64,000 bases of DNA from positions 1 through 64,000 of the forward strand of contig DWXC01000009.1 of assembly GCA_019119395.1 (NCBI GenBank), read 5' to 3'. The translations under genes and the position numbers were made by a program. Of the stretch, positions 30,045 through 37,743 are shown in pieces. Every line of letters begins with the position of its first letter. Position 1 is the first letter of the stretch. Below the pieces are notes generated by a model. It made no database searches, was not told where the DNA came from, and worked only from the letters and a program-made list of their open reading frames with translations. This DNA comes from Candidatus Borkfalkia stercoripullorum (lineage in GTDB: Bacteria; Bacillota; Clostridia; Christensenellales; Borkfalkiaceae).

Positions 30045-31628
30045 ATGGATGCTTTGAGTTTGTTCATGATTCTGGCTTCTTCGATCCCGACGGGACAACT
30101 GATCGCCGTCATCGCGCTCGCCGCCGCCTGCGTGGCGTTCGGCGTCACGGATATCGTATTGTTTGCAACAAGAAATAAAGCGAAGGACGAAAGCCTTGCC
30201 GAAAGCGAGGCTTCCGCCGACGCGGAAGAGCCCGCACAGGAAGAGCCCGTGCAGGAAGAACCCGTGCAGGAAGAACCCGTGCAGGAAGAGCCCGCACAGG
30301 AAGAACCCGCGCAGGAAGAGCCCGCGCAGGAAGAACCCGCACAGGAAGAACCCGCGCAGGAAGAACCCGCGCAGGAAGAGCCCGTGCAGGAAGAACCCGC
30401 GCAGGAAGAACCCGTGCAGGAAGAGCCCGCGCAGGAAGAGCCTGTGCAGGAAGAACCCGCGCAGGAAGAACCCTCGCAGGAAGAGCCCGTGCAGGAAGAA
30501 CCCGCACAGGAAGAACCCGCACAGGAAGAACCCGTGCAGGAAGACGAACTTGTCGTTGCCGCCGTCGCCGAGACGGATGACGAGGAAGACGAAGGCGAGG
30601 AAGAGGAAGACGAGGACGACGACGATTTCGAATCGGACGACGACGATATCGAGGATATCTTTGTTGACGAACCCGCCGCGGATCAGACGGATGAAAACGG
30701 CGTTATTATACCCGTTCCGTTGTTCCCCGCAGAGGAAAAAAGGCGCGTTTACGTGCGGTATATTTTCAGTTTCCGCGCCAAACTCATTCAGGCGCCGCCC
30801 GAGATACAGCAGCGTTACGGAGAACTCGCGGACGAAGTGAATTCGTATGACCGCGTAAAGATGTCCGTCAGCTGGAAGCAGGTGCGCATTTATGCAGGCA
30901 GAAACACGCTTGCGGCGCTTCTTTTCAAGGGCCGTAAGCTGTGCATGGCGTTTGCGCTCGATCCGAAGGAATACGAAGACACCAAGTACCGCGGCAAAGA
31001 TTTGTCCGAAATTAAGCGTTTCCGCAAGACGCCCATGCTGTTGAAGCTGACGTCTCCGAGGAAGGTGCGTTATGCCAAACATCTCTTTGCGGAGGTCGCG
31101 GCAAAATACGGCCTTGCAAAGGGCGAAACGGTCAGGACGCAATTCTATCTGCCGTACCGTACGACGGAAGAACTGGTCGCGGATAAACTCGTCAAAGAGT
31201 TTATGAGCGGCAAGGCGGGCGAAAATGCCGAAATCGTGCGCGCGGACATTTCCGAAATGATCAGAAGCCAGGTCACCCTTCGCGAAGCGCAGTCGGCGCT
31301 CTCCGATGAGGTCGCCGCGGAACTTATCGAGCATGAAACGCACGGGCGTTTGGACGATGAAGATCAGCCGGAACCCGCCGTCTCCCGCAAAGGGGCGAAA
31401 AAGGGTATCGTCAATATCGATACGCTGTCCAAAAATTTCGAAGCGGACGATACGGTCACCTTGGATGCGCTCATCGAAAAGGGGCTTGTCCCGAAAAAGG
31501 TCGGCTCTCTCAAAGTGCTTGCCCGCGGCGTGCTCGACAAGCCGCTTACGGTCGAAGCGCAGGATTTCTCTCTCGATGCGGTCAAGATGATCGTTTTAAC
31601 GGGCGGGAAAGCGGTCAAAACGCTTTAA
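30045..31628 (+). CDS. Membrane protein with EEPxQ repeats and an L15-like C-terminal domain
   Basis: I place the start at ATG 30045, 11 nt after AGGGGAGG; a TTG at 30036 overlaps the giant gene's stop and is too close to that site. The 527-residue protein has one N-terminal membrane helix (about 8-45). A stalk of 21 EEPxQ pentapeptides follows, then a Glu/Asp-only stretch (about 170-205). A globular part (RYIFSFRAKLIQAPPE..., KLCMAFALDPKEYEDTKY...) is of a type seen in uncharacterised clostridial proteins. The last 75 residues (VNIDTLSKNFEADDTVTLDA...LTVEAQDFSLDAV) resemble the C-terminal half of ribosomal protein uL15. Its gene is almost fused to the giant surface-protein gene, suggesting a joint role at the envelope. 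Confidence 0.75.
   Translation: MDALSLFMILASSIPTGQLIAVIALAAACVAFGVTDIVLFATRNKAKDESLAESEASADAEEPAQEEPVQEEPVQEEPVQEEPAQEEPAQEEPAQEEPAQEEPAQEEPAQEEPVQEEPAQEEPVQEEPAQEEPVQEEPAQEEPSQEEPVQEEPAQEEPAQEEPVQEDELVVAAVAETDDEEDEGEEEEDEDDDDFESDDDDIEDIFVDEPAADQTDENGVIIPVPLFPAEEKRRVYVRYIFSFRAKLIQAPPEIQQRYGELADEVNSYDRVKMSVSWKQVRIYAGRNTLAALLFKGRKLCMAFALDPKEYEDTKYRGKDLSEIKRFRKTPMLLKLTSPRKVRYAKHLFAEVAAKYGLAKGETVRTQFYLPYRTTEELVADKLVKEFMSGKAGENAEIVRADISEMIRSQVTLREAQSALSDEVAAELIEHETHGRLDDEDQPEPAVSRKGAKKGIVNIDTLSKNFEADDTVTLDALIEKGLVPKKVGSLKVLARGVLDKPLTVEAQDFSLDAVKMIVLTGGKAVKTL
30225..30539 (+). repeat. 21 tandem copies of a 15-bp coding repeat (EEPxQ)
   Basis: The unit GAAGAxCCCGxxCAG occurs 21 times without interruption, encoding EEPAQ, EEPVQ or once EEPSQ. 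Differences are almost all synonymous or Ala/Val. Several long identical runs suggest recent slippage, so copy number probably varies between strains. Confidence 0.95.
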
Positions 31629-31687
31629 GATCGAATAATCAAGCAGGACAGCGGCGCGCGGCAGCGCGCCGCTGAAAGAAACGGCAA

Positions 31688-31721
31688 GGCGCGCCCGCAT
31701 CGATGCGGGCGCGCCGATTTT
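31688..31721 (+). terminator. Terminator after the EEPxQ protein gene
   Basis: A perfect 28-bp palindrome, GGCGCGCCCGCATC and its complement (31688-31715), is followed by GATTTTTTA. A second GC hairpin, CAGCGGCGCGC/GCGCGCCGCTG, lies just upstream (31649-31674). Confidence 0.85.
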
Positions 31722-31731
31722 TTATTTTCTC

Positions 31732-31761
31732 TGTATATTTCCCGCCGCGTTGTACATACTC
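31732..31761 (+). promoter_or_regulatory. Candidate sigma-G/sigma-F type promoter of sigG
   Basis: TGTATA (31732-31737), 17 nt, then CATACTC (31755-31761) matches the forespore consensus (about TGAATA and CATACTA) better than sigma-A. It sits between the terminator and the sigG start, as expected for autoregulated sigG. The assignment rests on pattern alone. Confidence 0.5.
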
Positions 31762-31797
31762 ATCCCGTGCGGCCGTGCCGCGCGGGAGGTGACTTAT

Positions 31798-32577
31798 ATG
31801 CTGAGCAAAGTGGAGATCTGCGGGGTGGATACTTCGGGACTTCCGCTCCTGACCGCAAAGGAGAGCGACGAGCTGATGCGCCGCTTGAAAGAGGGCGATG
31901 AAGAGGCGCGCAAAAAATTTATCGTCGGGAATATGCGCCTCGTGCTGTCGCTCGTGAAGCGTTTCTGGGCAAAGAACGCAAATGCAGACGATGTGTTTCA
32001 GGCGGGCTGTATAGGGCTGTTAAAGGCGATCGACGGGTTCGACGTCAACCTCGGCGTGCGTTTTTCGACCTACGGCGTGCCGATGATCATGGGCGAGATC
32101 AAAAGATTTTTGCGGGACGGTAATTCTCTGCGCGTATCGCGCAGTATCCGCGATACGGCGTACAAGGTGCTCAAAGCGCGCGAGAGTATCGAGAGCCGCG
32201 ATGAGGAGGCGACCATCGAAAAGATCGCTGAAGAGATGCACGTTAAGGAAAAGGAAGTCGTCTACGCGCTCGACGCGATCTCCGACCCCGTGTCGCTGTT
32301 CGATCCCGTCTACAACAAGTCGGGCGATACGCTCATGCTCATGGATCAGATCTGCGACGAAAAGAACAACGACGAGGTCTGGACGGAACACGCCGCTCTT
32401 TCCGAAGCGATGTCGCGTCTCGGCGAGAGGGAGAGAAAGATCCTGTTCCTTCGCTATTACGAAGGAAAAACGCAGACGGAGATCTCCGACGAGGTCGGTA
32501 TTTCGCAGGCGCAGGTATCCCGCCTCGAAAAGAGTGCGATCAATACGATCCGCCGCGATATCGCGTATGAATTCTGA
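31798..32577 (+). CDS. sigG: RNA polymerase sporulation sigma factor sigma-G
   Basis: Sigma-G controls late forespore genes. The 259-residue protein starts MLSKVEICGVDTSGLPLL behind GGGAGGTGACTT and carries the family's diagnostic stretches VEICGVDTS, FSTYGVPMIMGEIKRFLRDG, ALDAISDPVSLFDPVYN and the region 4 motif EISDEVGISQAQVSRLEKSA. It is full length. In most spore formers it follows sigE directly; here 16 kb of surface-protein genes lie between, but ylmC still follows. Confidence 0.95.
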   Translation: MLSKVEICGVDTSGLPLLTAKESDELMRRLKEGDEEARKKFIVGNMRLVLSLVKRFWAKNANADDVFQAGCIGLLKAIDGFDVNLGVRFSTYGVPMIMGEIKRFLRDGNSLRVSRSIRDTAYKVLKARESIESRDEEATIEKIAEEMHVKEKEVVYALDAISDPVSLFDPVYNKSGDTLMLMDQICDEKNNDEVWTEHAALSEAMSRLGERERKILFLRYYEGKTQTEISDEVGISQAQVSRLEKSAINTIRRDIAYEF

Positions 32578-33004
32578 TCGTGTTTGAACTGATACGTCTG
32601 CGGAAAAACAGGACGCGGGCGGGCGCATTGGCGCCCGCCCGCATTTTTGCTTTTTTACTTCGGTTCGGCCGATATTCCGTCCGATTGTGCGTCGGCGGCC
32701 TCTCTGCTTTAAGGTCTGTTTTGTGTTTATTGAGAAGGCGTGCCATCGCCTTCTCCCGTTTAATTTCGGCGGTTTTTTCGTCCTCCGCGGCGAGGATGCG
32801 CTTTCCCCGCACGATCTCGTCGCACGTTACCCCGTAAAGCTCTGCGAGGGCGGGGAGCATGGAGATGTCGGGGCAGGAAGCGCCCGTTTCCCAGTTGCTC
32901 ACCGTCTTGTTGGATACGCCCAAAAGGTCTGCGGCTTCCTGCTGGGTATACCCCTTGGATTTTCGCAGCGACGCTAAAAATTCACCGATGTCTGTCTTTG
33001 CCAT
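32540..33004 (-). CDS. XRE-family helix-turn-helix regulator, probably truncated
   Basis: The start is the ATG of MAKTDIGEF. Residues 5-62 form a Cro/CI-type helix-turn-helix (LRKSKGYTQQEAADLLGVSNKTVSNWETG...DISMLPALAELYGVTCDEIVRGK). The rest is Lys/Arg-rich and lacks the usual membrane or sensor domain. Its last codons run backwards through the sigG terminator (32615-32656) and overlap the sigG 3' end by 38 bp, so the original C-terminus was probably lost by deletion and replaced by read-out. A promoter at 33062-33034 supports expression. DNA binding could still be intact. Confidence 0.7.
   Translation of the reverse strand: MAKTDIGEFLASLRKSKGYTQQEAADLLGVSNKTVSNWETGASCPDISMLPALAELYGVTCDEIVRGKRILAAEDEKTAEIKREKAMARLLNKHKTDLKAERPPTHNRTEYRPNRSKKAKMRAGANAPARVLFFRRRISSNTIRIHTRYRGGSY
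32615..32656 (+). terminator. Terminator of sigG
   Basis: GCGGGCGGGCGC (32615-32626) and GCGCCCGCCCGC (32631-32642) form a 12-bp stem with loop ATTG, followed by ATTTTTGCTTTTTT. Confidence 0.88.
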
Positions 33005-33033
33005 GGAGGTTCTTCTTTGCGTTTTTCGATACA

Positions 33034-33062
33034 ATTTTACCATATCGGGGAGTAAAATTCAA
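33034..33062 (-). promoter_or_regulatory. Promoter of the XRE regulator
   Basis: On the minus strand TTGAAT (33062-33057), 17 nt, then TAAAAT (33039-33034) lies 30 nt ahead of the ATG. Confidence 0.6.
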
Positions 33063-33133
33063 CGCGGAAACGGCGCGATTTGCTCCCGTATCCCGGGAAT
33101 TTCTCCCGAAACCGGGGAAGCGGGCAACGGGGG

Positions 33134-33162
33134 TCACCTTTTCCGCGCTCCGCGCATATAAT
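33134..33162 (+). promoter_or_regulatory. Candidate sigma-E type promoter of ylmC
   Basis: TCACCTT (33134-33140), 14 nt, then CATATAAT (33155-33162) fits the sigma-E pattern (KMATATT-N14-CATACAnT) at 5 of 7 and 7 of 8 positions. A sigma-A reading would have a good -10 element but no -35. Confidence 0.4.
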
Positions 33163-33205
33163 GATATATGCCTTTGCGGCAAATGCGTTTGATCGGAGGC
33201 GGAAG

Positions 33206-33532
33206 ATGGAAACATCCTATTCGGAACTTCGCTGTAAATTCGTCGTAAACGTTACGGACGGCAAAAATCTGGGGCACACGTGCGACGTGATCTTTTCTTT
33301 CCCCGAAGGGAAGGTGTTCGGCATCGTCGTGCCGGGCAAAAGGTTTCGCATTTTCAAAAACAACGACCTGTTTATACCGCTCAAAAACATCGTGAAGATC
33401 GGGACGGACGTCGTCCTTGTCGATTTGCGCACCGCTCCCAAGCCCGACCGCGACTGCGGAAAAAAGCGCCCGCATTACTGTGAGAGCGAGCCGCCCGCGC
33501 CCGGCAGGCGCAGTTACGAGGAGTATGAGTGA
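33206..33532 (+). CDS. ylmC: YlmC/YmxH family sporulation protein (PRC-barrel)
   Basis: The 108-residue protein starts behind GGAGGCGGAAG. Residues 8-75 form a PRC-barrel with VVNVTDGKNLGHTCDVIF near the start and IPLKNIVKIGTDVVLVDL near the end, as in Bacillus YlmC, which is also encoded close behind sigG. The tail of about 30 residues is Pro, Glu and Tyr rich. The family is named for its link to sporulation, but its biochemical role is unknown. Conserved synteny with sigG supports the call. Confidence 0.85.
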   Translation: METSYSELRCKFVVNVTDGKNLGHTCDVIFSFPEGKVFGIVVPGKRFRIFKNNDLFIPLKNIVKIGTDVVLVDLRTAPKPDRDCGKKRPHYCESEPPAPGRRSYEEYE

Positions 33533-33558
33533 GCTGTTTTTTGCCTCTTTGAAAAAAA

Positions 33559-33620
33559 TTGTCGAAACGATGAGATGTTTGCGCCGTTCGGTTGACTTTT
33601 CCGCCGTTTTATTCTAAAAT
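33559..33620 (+). promoter_or_regulatory. Promoter of the aldo/keto reductase gene, with a possible Spo0A box
   Basis: TTGACT (33592-33597) and TAAAAT (33615-33620) are 17 nt apart. TTGTCGAA (33559-33566), an exact match to the core Spo0A box TGTCGAA, lies 26 nt upstream of the -35. A single short box can occur by chance. Confidence 0.45.
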
Positions 33621-33652
33621 CTAAATGGTTTTGACAGGAGGGAAGGCAAACC

Positions 33653-34681
33653 ATGGATGCGGACAAGCTCAAAGAAATTTTCAAGAGGAATCATACCCAT
33701 TCGGTCGCATGGGACAGGTACAGGAAAGGCATGGAATACCGCCGCGCGGGGGACAGCGGGCTGGCGCTTTCCGCGCTTTCGCTCGGGTTTTGGCACAATT
33801 TCGGTTCGGCGGATAACTATGAAAACATGCGCGACATGGTATTTGCCGCATTCGACGGCGGCATCACCGTTTACGACCTCGCCAACAATTACGGGCCGAC
33901 GGACGGCGCGGCGGAGCGCAATTTCGGCAGTATCCTCAAAAACGATTTAAGCGGCTATCGCGACGAAATGGTCATCGCGACGAAGGCGGGCTTCCCCGCA
34001 TGGCGCGGGCCTTACGGTACGGGCGGCGGCAAAAAATATCTGATCGCCAGCCTTGACAGGTCGCTCAAAAATCTCGGCGTGGACTATGTGGACGTCTATT
34101 ATCATCACCGCCCCGATCCCGATACGCCGCTCGAAGAAACTTGCGAAGCGTTCCGCCGTATAACTGACAGCGGGAAGGCACTCTACATAGGCATTTCCAA
34201 CTACGGCGGGGAGCGCATGCGGCAGATGATCGTCATGCTCAAAGAGATGAAAGTCCCGCTTATTCTCAATCAGGTAAAATATTCTATTTTCGAACGAGGT
34301 GCGGAGTGTGACGGCACATTTGAATTTTCCGCCGAAAACGGCGTGAGCATCGCGGTGTACAGCCCGCTCGCGCAGGGGCTTTTGACGGACAAGTATTTGA
34401 AAGGCATCCCCGAAGGAAGCCGTATGAGCAAAAATTCGTCGCTCAAACAGTCCGTTCTGACGGAGGAGGAGATCGCGAAGATATCCGCCCTCAACGAGAT
34501 CGCTTTGTCGCGCGGTCAGACGCTCGCGCAGATGGCGCTTTCCTGGGTATTGCGGCGCAAAGAAGTCGCGTCCGTCATCATAGGCGCGTCGTCGCGCGAA
34601 CAGATCGAGGACAACCTCTCTCTGAACGCGGAATTTACGGAGCAAGAACTCGCCGCGATCGACGAGATCAGCAAAAAATAA
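33653..34681 (+). CDS. Aldo/keto reductase, YghZ/Kv-beta-like subgroup
   Basis: The 342-residue TIM-barrel protein has the catalytic tetrad: an Asp and Tyr in DLANNYGP (about 81-88), Lys in IATKAG, and His in YYHHRPDPDTP. A C-terminal NADPH site, ALSWVLRRKEVASVIIGASSREQI, is also present. It aligns along its length with the YghZ type (L-glyceraldehyde 3-phosphate or methylglyoxal reduction). Start ATG is behind GGAGGGAAGGCAAACC. Two related esterase genes follow closely on the same strand, suggesting one transcript for carbohydrate-derived aldehydes and esters. Confidence 0.88.
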   Translation: MDADKLKEIFKRNHTHSVAWDRYRKGMEYRRAGDSGLALSALSLGFWHNFGSADNYENMRDMVFAAFDGGITVYDLANNYGPTDGAAERNFGSILKNDLSGYRDEMVIATKAGFPAWRGPYGTGGGKKYLIASLDRSLKNLGVDYVDVYYHHRPDPDTPLEETCEAFRRITDSGKALYIGISNYGGERMRQMIVMLKEMKVPLILNQVKYSIFERGAECDGTFEFSAENGVSIAVYSPLAQGLLTDKYLKGIPEGSRMSKNSSLKQSVLTEEEIAKISALNEIALSRGQTLAQMALSWVLRRKEVASVIIGASSREQIEDNLSLNAEFTEQELAAIDEISKK

Positions 34682-34699
34682 ACGAAGAGGAGCAGAAAC

Positions 34700-35548
34700 A
34701 TGATTTTGGAAGAGATCGATTTGTATGAGTATTTTCGTGCCGAAAGACAGGGAGCGCCTAAAGGGAAGCTCGTTTGTTATCGTCACGGGCAGATCGCCGA
34801 AATGAACAAACGGATGCGGCGGCCCGCGATACTGGTTTTGCCGGGCGGCGGGTACGAGTTCGTGTCGCAAAGGGAAGCGGAACCCGTTGCCATCGAATAT
34901 TACAGGGAAGGGTTTGACGCGTTCGTTCTCGATTACGACGTCGCGCCCGACGCCCATTATCCCTGCCAGATCAAAGAAGCGGCGATGGCGATGATGTATA
35001 TCCGTAAAAATGCGGAAGAATTGGATGTCCTGCCCGATAAGATCGCCGCGATCGGCTTTTCGGCGGGCGGGCATCTTTTGGGTTGTATCAGCGTTTTGTG
35101 GGACGATCCCGCGGTCAAAGAGATTTTCGGCGGCGACTGCGAAATGGTGCGCCCGGACGCGTCGGTTTATTCCTATCCCGTCGTGTCGTCCGATCCATCG
35201 ATCTGGCATAAAGGCTCGTTCGACAATTTCTGCTTCGGGCGCGTAGATCCCGACGATTATTCGATCGATAAAAAGGTGCGCCCGTCCTGCAAGCCCGCGT
35301 TTATCTGGGGCAACACGCCCGACGACGGAGTGCCTGTACAAAATTCCGTGCGTCTTTACCTCGCATACCTCGCGGCGGGCGTGCCTGCCGAACTGCACAT
35401 TTTCCGTGAGGGCTGGCACGGCATGACGGTCTGTTCGGCCGAAACGGAAGGGGAACTTCCGATGAACCCCGCCTGCGAGTACGTCCGCCCGTGGATCGGC
35501 CTGAGCGTGAATTTTCTCAAAACGCTCGGGTTCGTTTCCGAAAAATAA
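34700..35548 (+). CDS. Alpha/beta hydrolase, acetyl-xylan-esterase-like
   Basis: The 282-residue protein has the oxyanion loop LVLPGGGYEFVS (about 50-61), the nucleophile elbow GFSAGGH and a C-terminal GWHGM histidine. These are the hallmarks of small secreted or cytoplasmic carbohydrate esterases of the BD-FAE/axe2 type. No signal peptide is visible, so it acts inside the cell, probably deacetylating imported sugars. The next gene is a close paralogue, sharing most of the sequence including long identical DNA runs. Start ATG follows GAAGAGGAGCAGAAAC. Confidence 0.85.
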   Translation: MILEEIDLYEYFRAERQGAPKGKLVCYRHGQIAEMNKRMRRPAILVLPGGGYEFVSQREAEPVAIEYYREGFDAFVLDYDVAPDAHYPCQIKEAAMAMMYIRKNAEELDVLPDKIAAIGFSAGGHLLGCISVLWDDPAVKEIFGGDCEMVRPDASVYSYPVVSSDPSIWHKGSFDNFCFGRVDPDDYSIDKKVRPSCKPAFIWGNTPDDGVPVQNSVRLYLAYLAAGVPAELHIFREGWHGMTVCSAETEGELPMNPACEYVRPWIGLSVNFLKTLGFVSEK

Positions 35549-35609
35549 AATTTTGCGGCGGCAAGCGGGCTGAACGGCCCGCGCCGAACTTTTTGTTTGG
35601 GAGAAGTTT

Positions 35610-36467
35610 ATGATACGGGAAGAGATCGATTTATATGATTATTTTCACAGACCGCGCGGCAAAGCCGTAAGCGGGACGCTCGCCGCGTTCCGCCACGGGC
35701 AGATGAACGAAATGCCTGTAAGGACGGTGCGCCCCGCCATGCTGGTGCTGCCGGGCGGCGGGTACGGGTTCGTGTCGCAAAGGGAAGCGGAACCCGTTGC
35801 CATGGAATATTATGCGCAGGGGTTCGACGTGTTTGTGCTCGATTACGACGTCGCGCCCGTCGGTTACCCCGTTCAGTTGGAAGAGGCGGCGATGGCGATG
35901 ATGTATATCCGCCGCAACGCCGACGCGTTCGATATCCTGCCCGACAAGGTCGCCGCGATCGGTTTTTCGGCGGGCGGGCATCTTTTGGGTTGCATCGGCA
36001 CGATTTGGAACGACCCCGCCGTCAAAGAGATCTTCGGCGGCGAAAGCGAAAAAGTGCGCCCGGACGCGTCCGTCTATTCCTATGCAGTCGTGTCGCCCGA
36101 CCCCGCAATCTATCGCGGGAATACTTTTAAAAATTTCTGCGGTGGGAATGCTTCTCCGCACGATTACGCGATCGACGCAAACGTCGGAAAGGATTGCCGC
36201 CCCGCGTTCATCTGGGGCAATTCTCCCGACCGCACCGTGCTGCCCGAGCATGCGGTGCGCCTTTATCTTGCATATCTCGCGGCGGGCGTGCCTGTAGAAC
36301 TGCATCTTTTCCGCGAAGGCTGGCACGGCATGACGGTCTGCTCGGCCGAAACGGAAGGGGAACTTCCGATGAACCCCGCCTGCGATTATGTCCGCCCGTG
36401 GATCGGCCTGAGCGTGAATTTTCTCAAAACGCTGGGGTTCGTGCCCGAAAAGAGAGAAAAGCGGTAA
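35610..36467 (+). CDS. Alpha/beta hydrolase, tandem paralogue of the preceding esterase
   Basis: The 285-residue protein shares with its upstream neighbour the motifs LVLPGGGYGFVSQREAEPVA, GFSAGGHLLGCI and REGWHGMTVCSAETEGELP. The two differ most in the loop around residues 165-200 (NASPHDYAIDANVG here), near where the substrate pocket would lie. This is a recent tandem duplication that is diverging in specificity. A hairpin terminator follows 10 bp after the stop and serves also the convergent murG. Confidence 0.85.
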   Translation: MIREEIDLYDYFHRPRGKAVSGTLAAFRHGQMNEMPVRTVRPAMLVLPGGGYGFVSQREAEPVAMEYYAQGFDVFVLDYDVAPVGYPVQLEEAAMAMMYIRRNADAFDILPDKVAAIGFSAGGHLLGCIGTIWNDPAVKEIFGGESEKVRPDASVYSYAVVSPDPAIYRGNTFKNFCGGNASPHDYAIDANVGKDCRPAFIWGNSPDRTVLPEHAVRLYLAYLAAGVPVELHLFREGWHGMTVCSAETEGELPMNPACDYVRPWIGLSVNFLKTLGFVPEKREKR

Positions 36468-36476
36468 CTTTTTGAA

Positions 36477-36511
36477 AAGCTCCGCCGCCCGCATCGCGGG
36501 CGGCGGAGCTT
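36477..36511. terminator. Bidirectional terminator
   Basis: AAGCTCCGCCGCCCGC (36477-36492) and its exact complement (36496-36511) with an ATC loop lie between convergent genes. TTTTTG precedes and TGATATTT follows. Confidence 0.75.
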
Positions 36512-36526
36512 GATATTTGGCGGGCG

Positions 36527-37591
36527 TTATTTGCGCCGGAATATATTGTCTGCGTTCATCATTTTGTCGATCTCGTCGAGCACGGCGGCGTTGCCGCGCG
36601 CGATCGGGCATGCGGCGAGGGCGTTTTTCAGCTCCGTGTTTTCAAGCAGGGCGGAAAGCGAACGGACGAGCGATCCGGGAGTCATGTCCTTTTCGTGCAA
36701 AACTTCCGCGAGACCCCGGGTTTGAAAATAGTCCGCGTTTTCGGCCTGGTCGCCCCGCGTGCGCCTGTTTTCCAGCGGAATGAATAGGGTAGGTTTTTTG
36801 AGCGATATGAGTTCGAACGCCGCGCCCGCGCCCGAGCGGGAGAGCGCAAGATCCGACGCTGCGTATGCGGAGGGCATATCCTCTTCGTATTCGCGCTGTA
36901 CGTATCCGCGCACGCTGCTCTGTACGGCGTTGCCCCTGCCGCAAAGGTGCAGGATATCGAATGTTTCCGTCAGTTTGAAGAGGGCTGCGCGCAGAACTTG
37001 ATTGACCGCTTTGCTTCCGCTCCCGCCGCCGAGGACTAAAAGCACGGGCTTTTGCCCCGAAAAGCCGTATTTTGCGAGTGCGGCGCGGCGGTCTCCGCAA
37101 AAAAGTTCTTCCCGTATCGGCGCGCCCGTATATTTCCCGTTTTTGAGTTTTTTTGCCGTTTCGGGAAAGTTCGTGAGCACCGCGCGGCATTTCTCCGCGA
37201 TCAGGCGGTTCGCAAGCCCCGGGGTCAGGTCGCTTTCGTGCGAAAGCACGGGAATGCCGAGACTCTTCGCCGCGAAAACGACGGGCAGGGCCACATAACC
37301 GCCCTTGGAAAACACGCCGTCCGCTTTGAGCGCTTTCAGCCCCCGCCGCGCTTCCTTCACGCTCCTGTAAAAACGGAAGGGTATGGACAGGTTGGAAGGG
37401 GAAAACCCGCGGACGAATTTGGCACATTTTATCGTGCAGTAAGGAATTTTGTAGGGCGCGACGATGCGCTTTTCAATGCCGTCCGTGCCGATATAGGAAA
37501 GGTTGTATTTATCCGAAAGCGCAGGTATGAGCGCCGTGTTCGGCACGGCGTGCCCCGCGCTCCCTCCGCCCGTCAGGACAAGATTTTTCAT
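36527..37591 (-). CDS. murG: UDP-GlcNAc:undecaprenyl-PP-MurNAc-pentapeptide GlcNAc transferase (MurG)
   Basis: MurG adds GlcNAc to lipid I to make lipid II on the inner face of the membrane. The 354-residue GT-B protein has the N-terminal acceptor loop LTGGGSAGHAVPN (the variant common in Clostridia), SKGGYVALPV, HESDLTPGLANR and the donor-site LGGGSGSKAVN. ALSRSGAGAAFELISLKKPTLFIPL, the usual UDP-GlcNAc-binding segment, is split here by no gap. It stands alone, outside a dcw cluster. A five-codon upstream ATG is possible, but MKNLVLTGG is the family start. It may be a second copy. Confidence 0.9.
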   Translation of the reverse strand: MKNLVLTGGGSAGHAVPNTALIPALSDKYNLSYIGTDGIEKRIVAPYKIPYCTIKCAKFVRGFSPSNLSIPFRFYRSVKEARRGLKALKADGVFSKGGYVALPVVFAAKSLGIPVLSHESDLTPGLANRLIAEKCRAVLTNFPETAKKLKNGKYTGAPIREELFCGDRRAALAKYGFSGQKPVLLVLGGGSGSKAVNQVLRAALFKLTETFDILHLCGRGNAVQSSVRGYVQREYEEDMPSAYAASDLALSRSGAGAAFELISLKKPTLFIPLENRRTRGDQAENADYFQTRGLAEVLHEKDMTPGSLVRSLSALLENTELKNALAACPIARGNAAVLDEIDKMMNADNIFRRK

Positions 37592-37686
37592 GCTGCAAGA
37601 CCTCATGCTTTTTTATTAGTATATTTCTTTGCCGCTCGAATAATTATAAATGCGGGGCATTGTTTTTAAATAGTTTTGCAAAGTAC

Positions 37687-37715
37687 TTTACAAAAGAAGA
37701 AAAATAGGGTACAAT
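37687..37715 (+). promoter_or_regulatory. Promoter of the 37744 hydrolase
   Basis: TTTACA (37687-37692) and TACAAT (37710-37715) are 17 nt apart, with the ATG 29 nt downstream behind AAAAGGAGAAAGGA. Confidence 0.65.
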
Positions 37716-37743
37716 AAGGTCAGTAATCGAAAAGGAGAAAGGA

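Noticed and set aside
30225..30539. Regular 15-bp repeats, CRISPR-like at first sight
   Set aside because: There are no spacers. The repeat is in frame and encodes EEPxQ within a longer protein.
30163..30840. Arg/Lys/Ser-rich frame over the EEPxQ repeat
   Set aside because: It is only the repeat read in another frame (RKSPCRKN units). The EEPxQ frame has the start site, the membrane helix and the conserved C-terminal domains.
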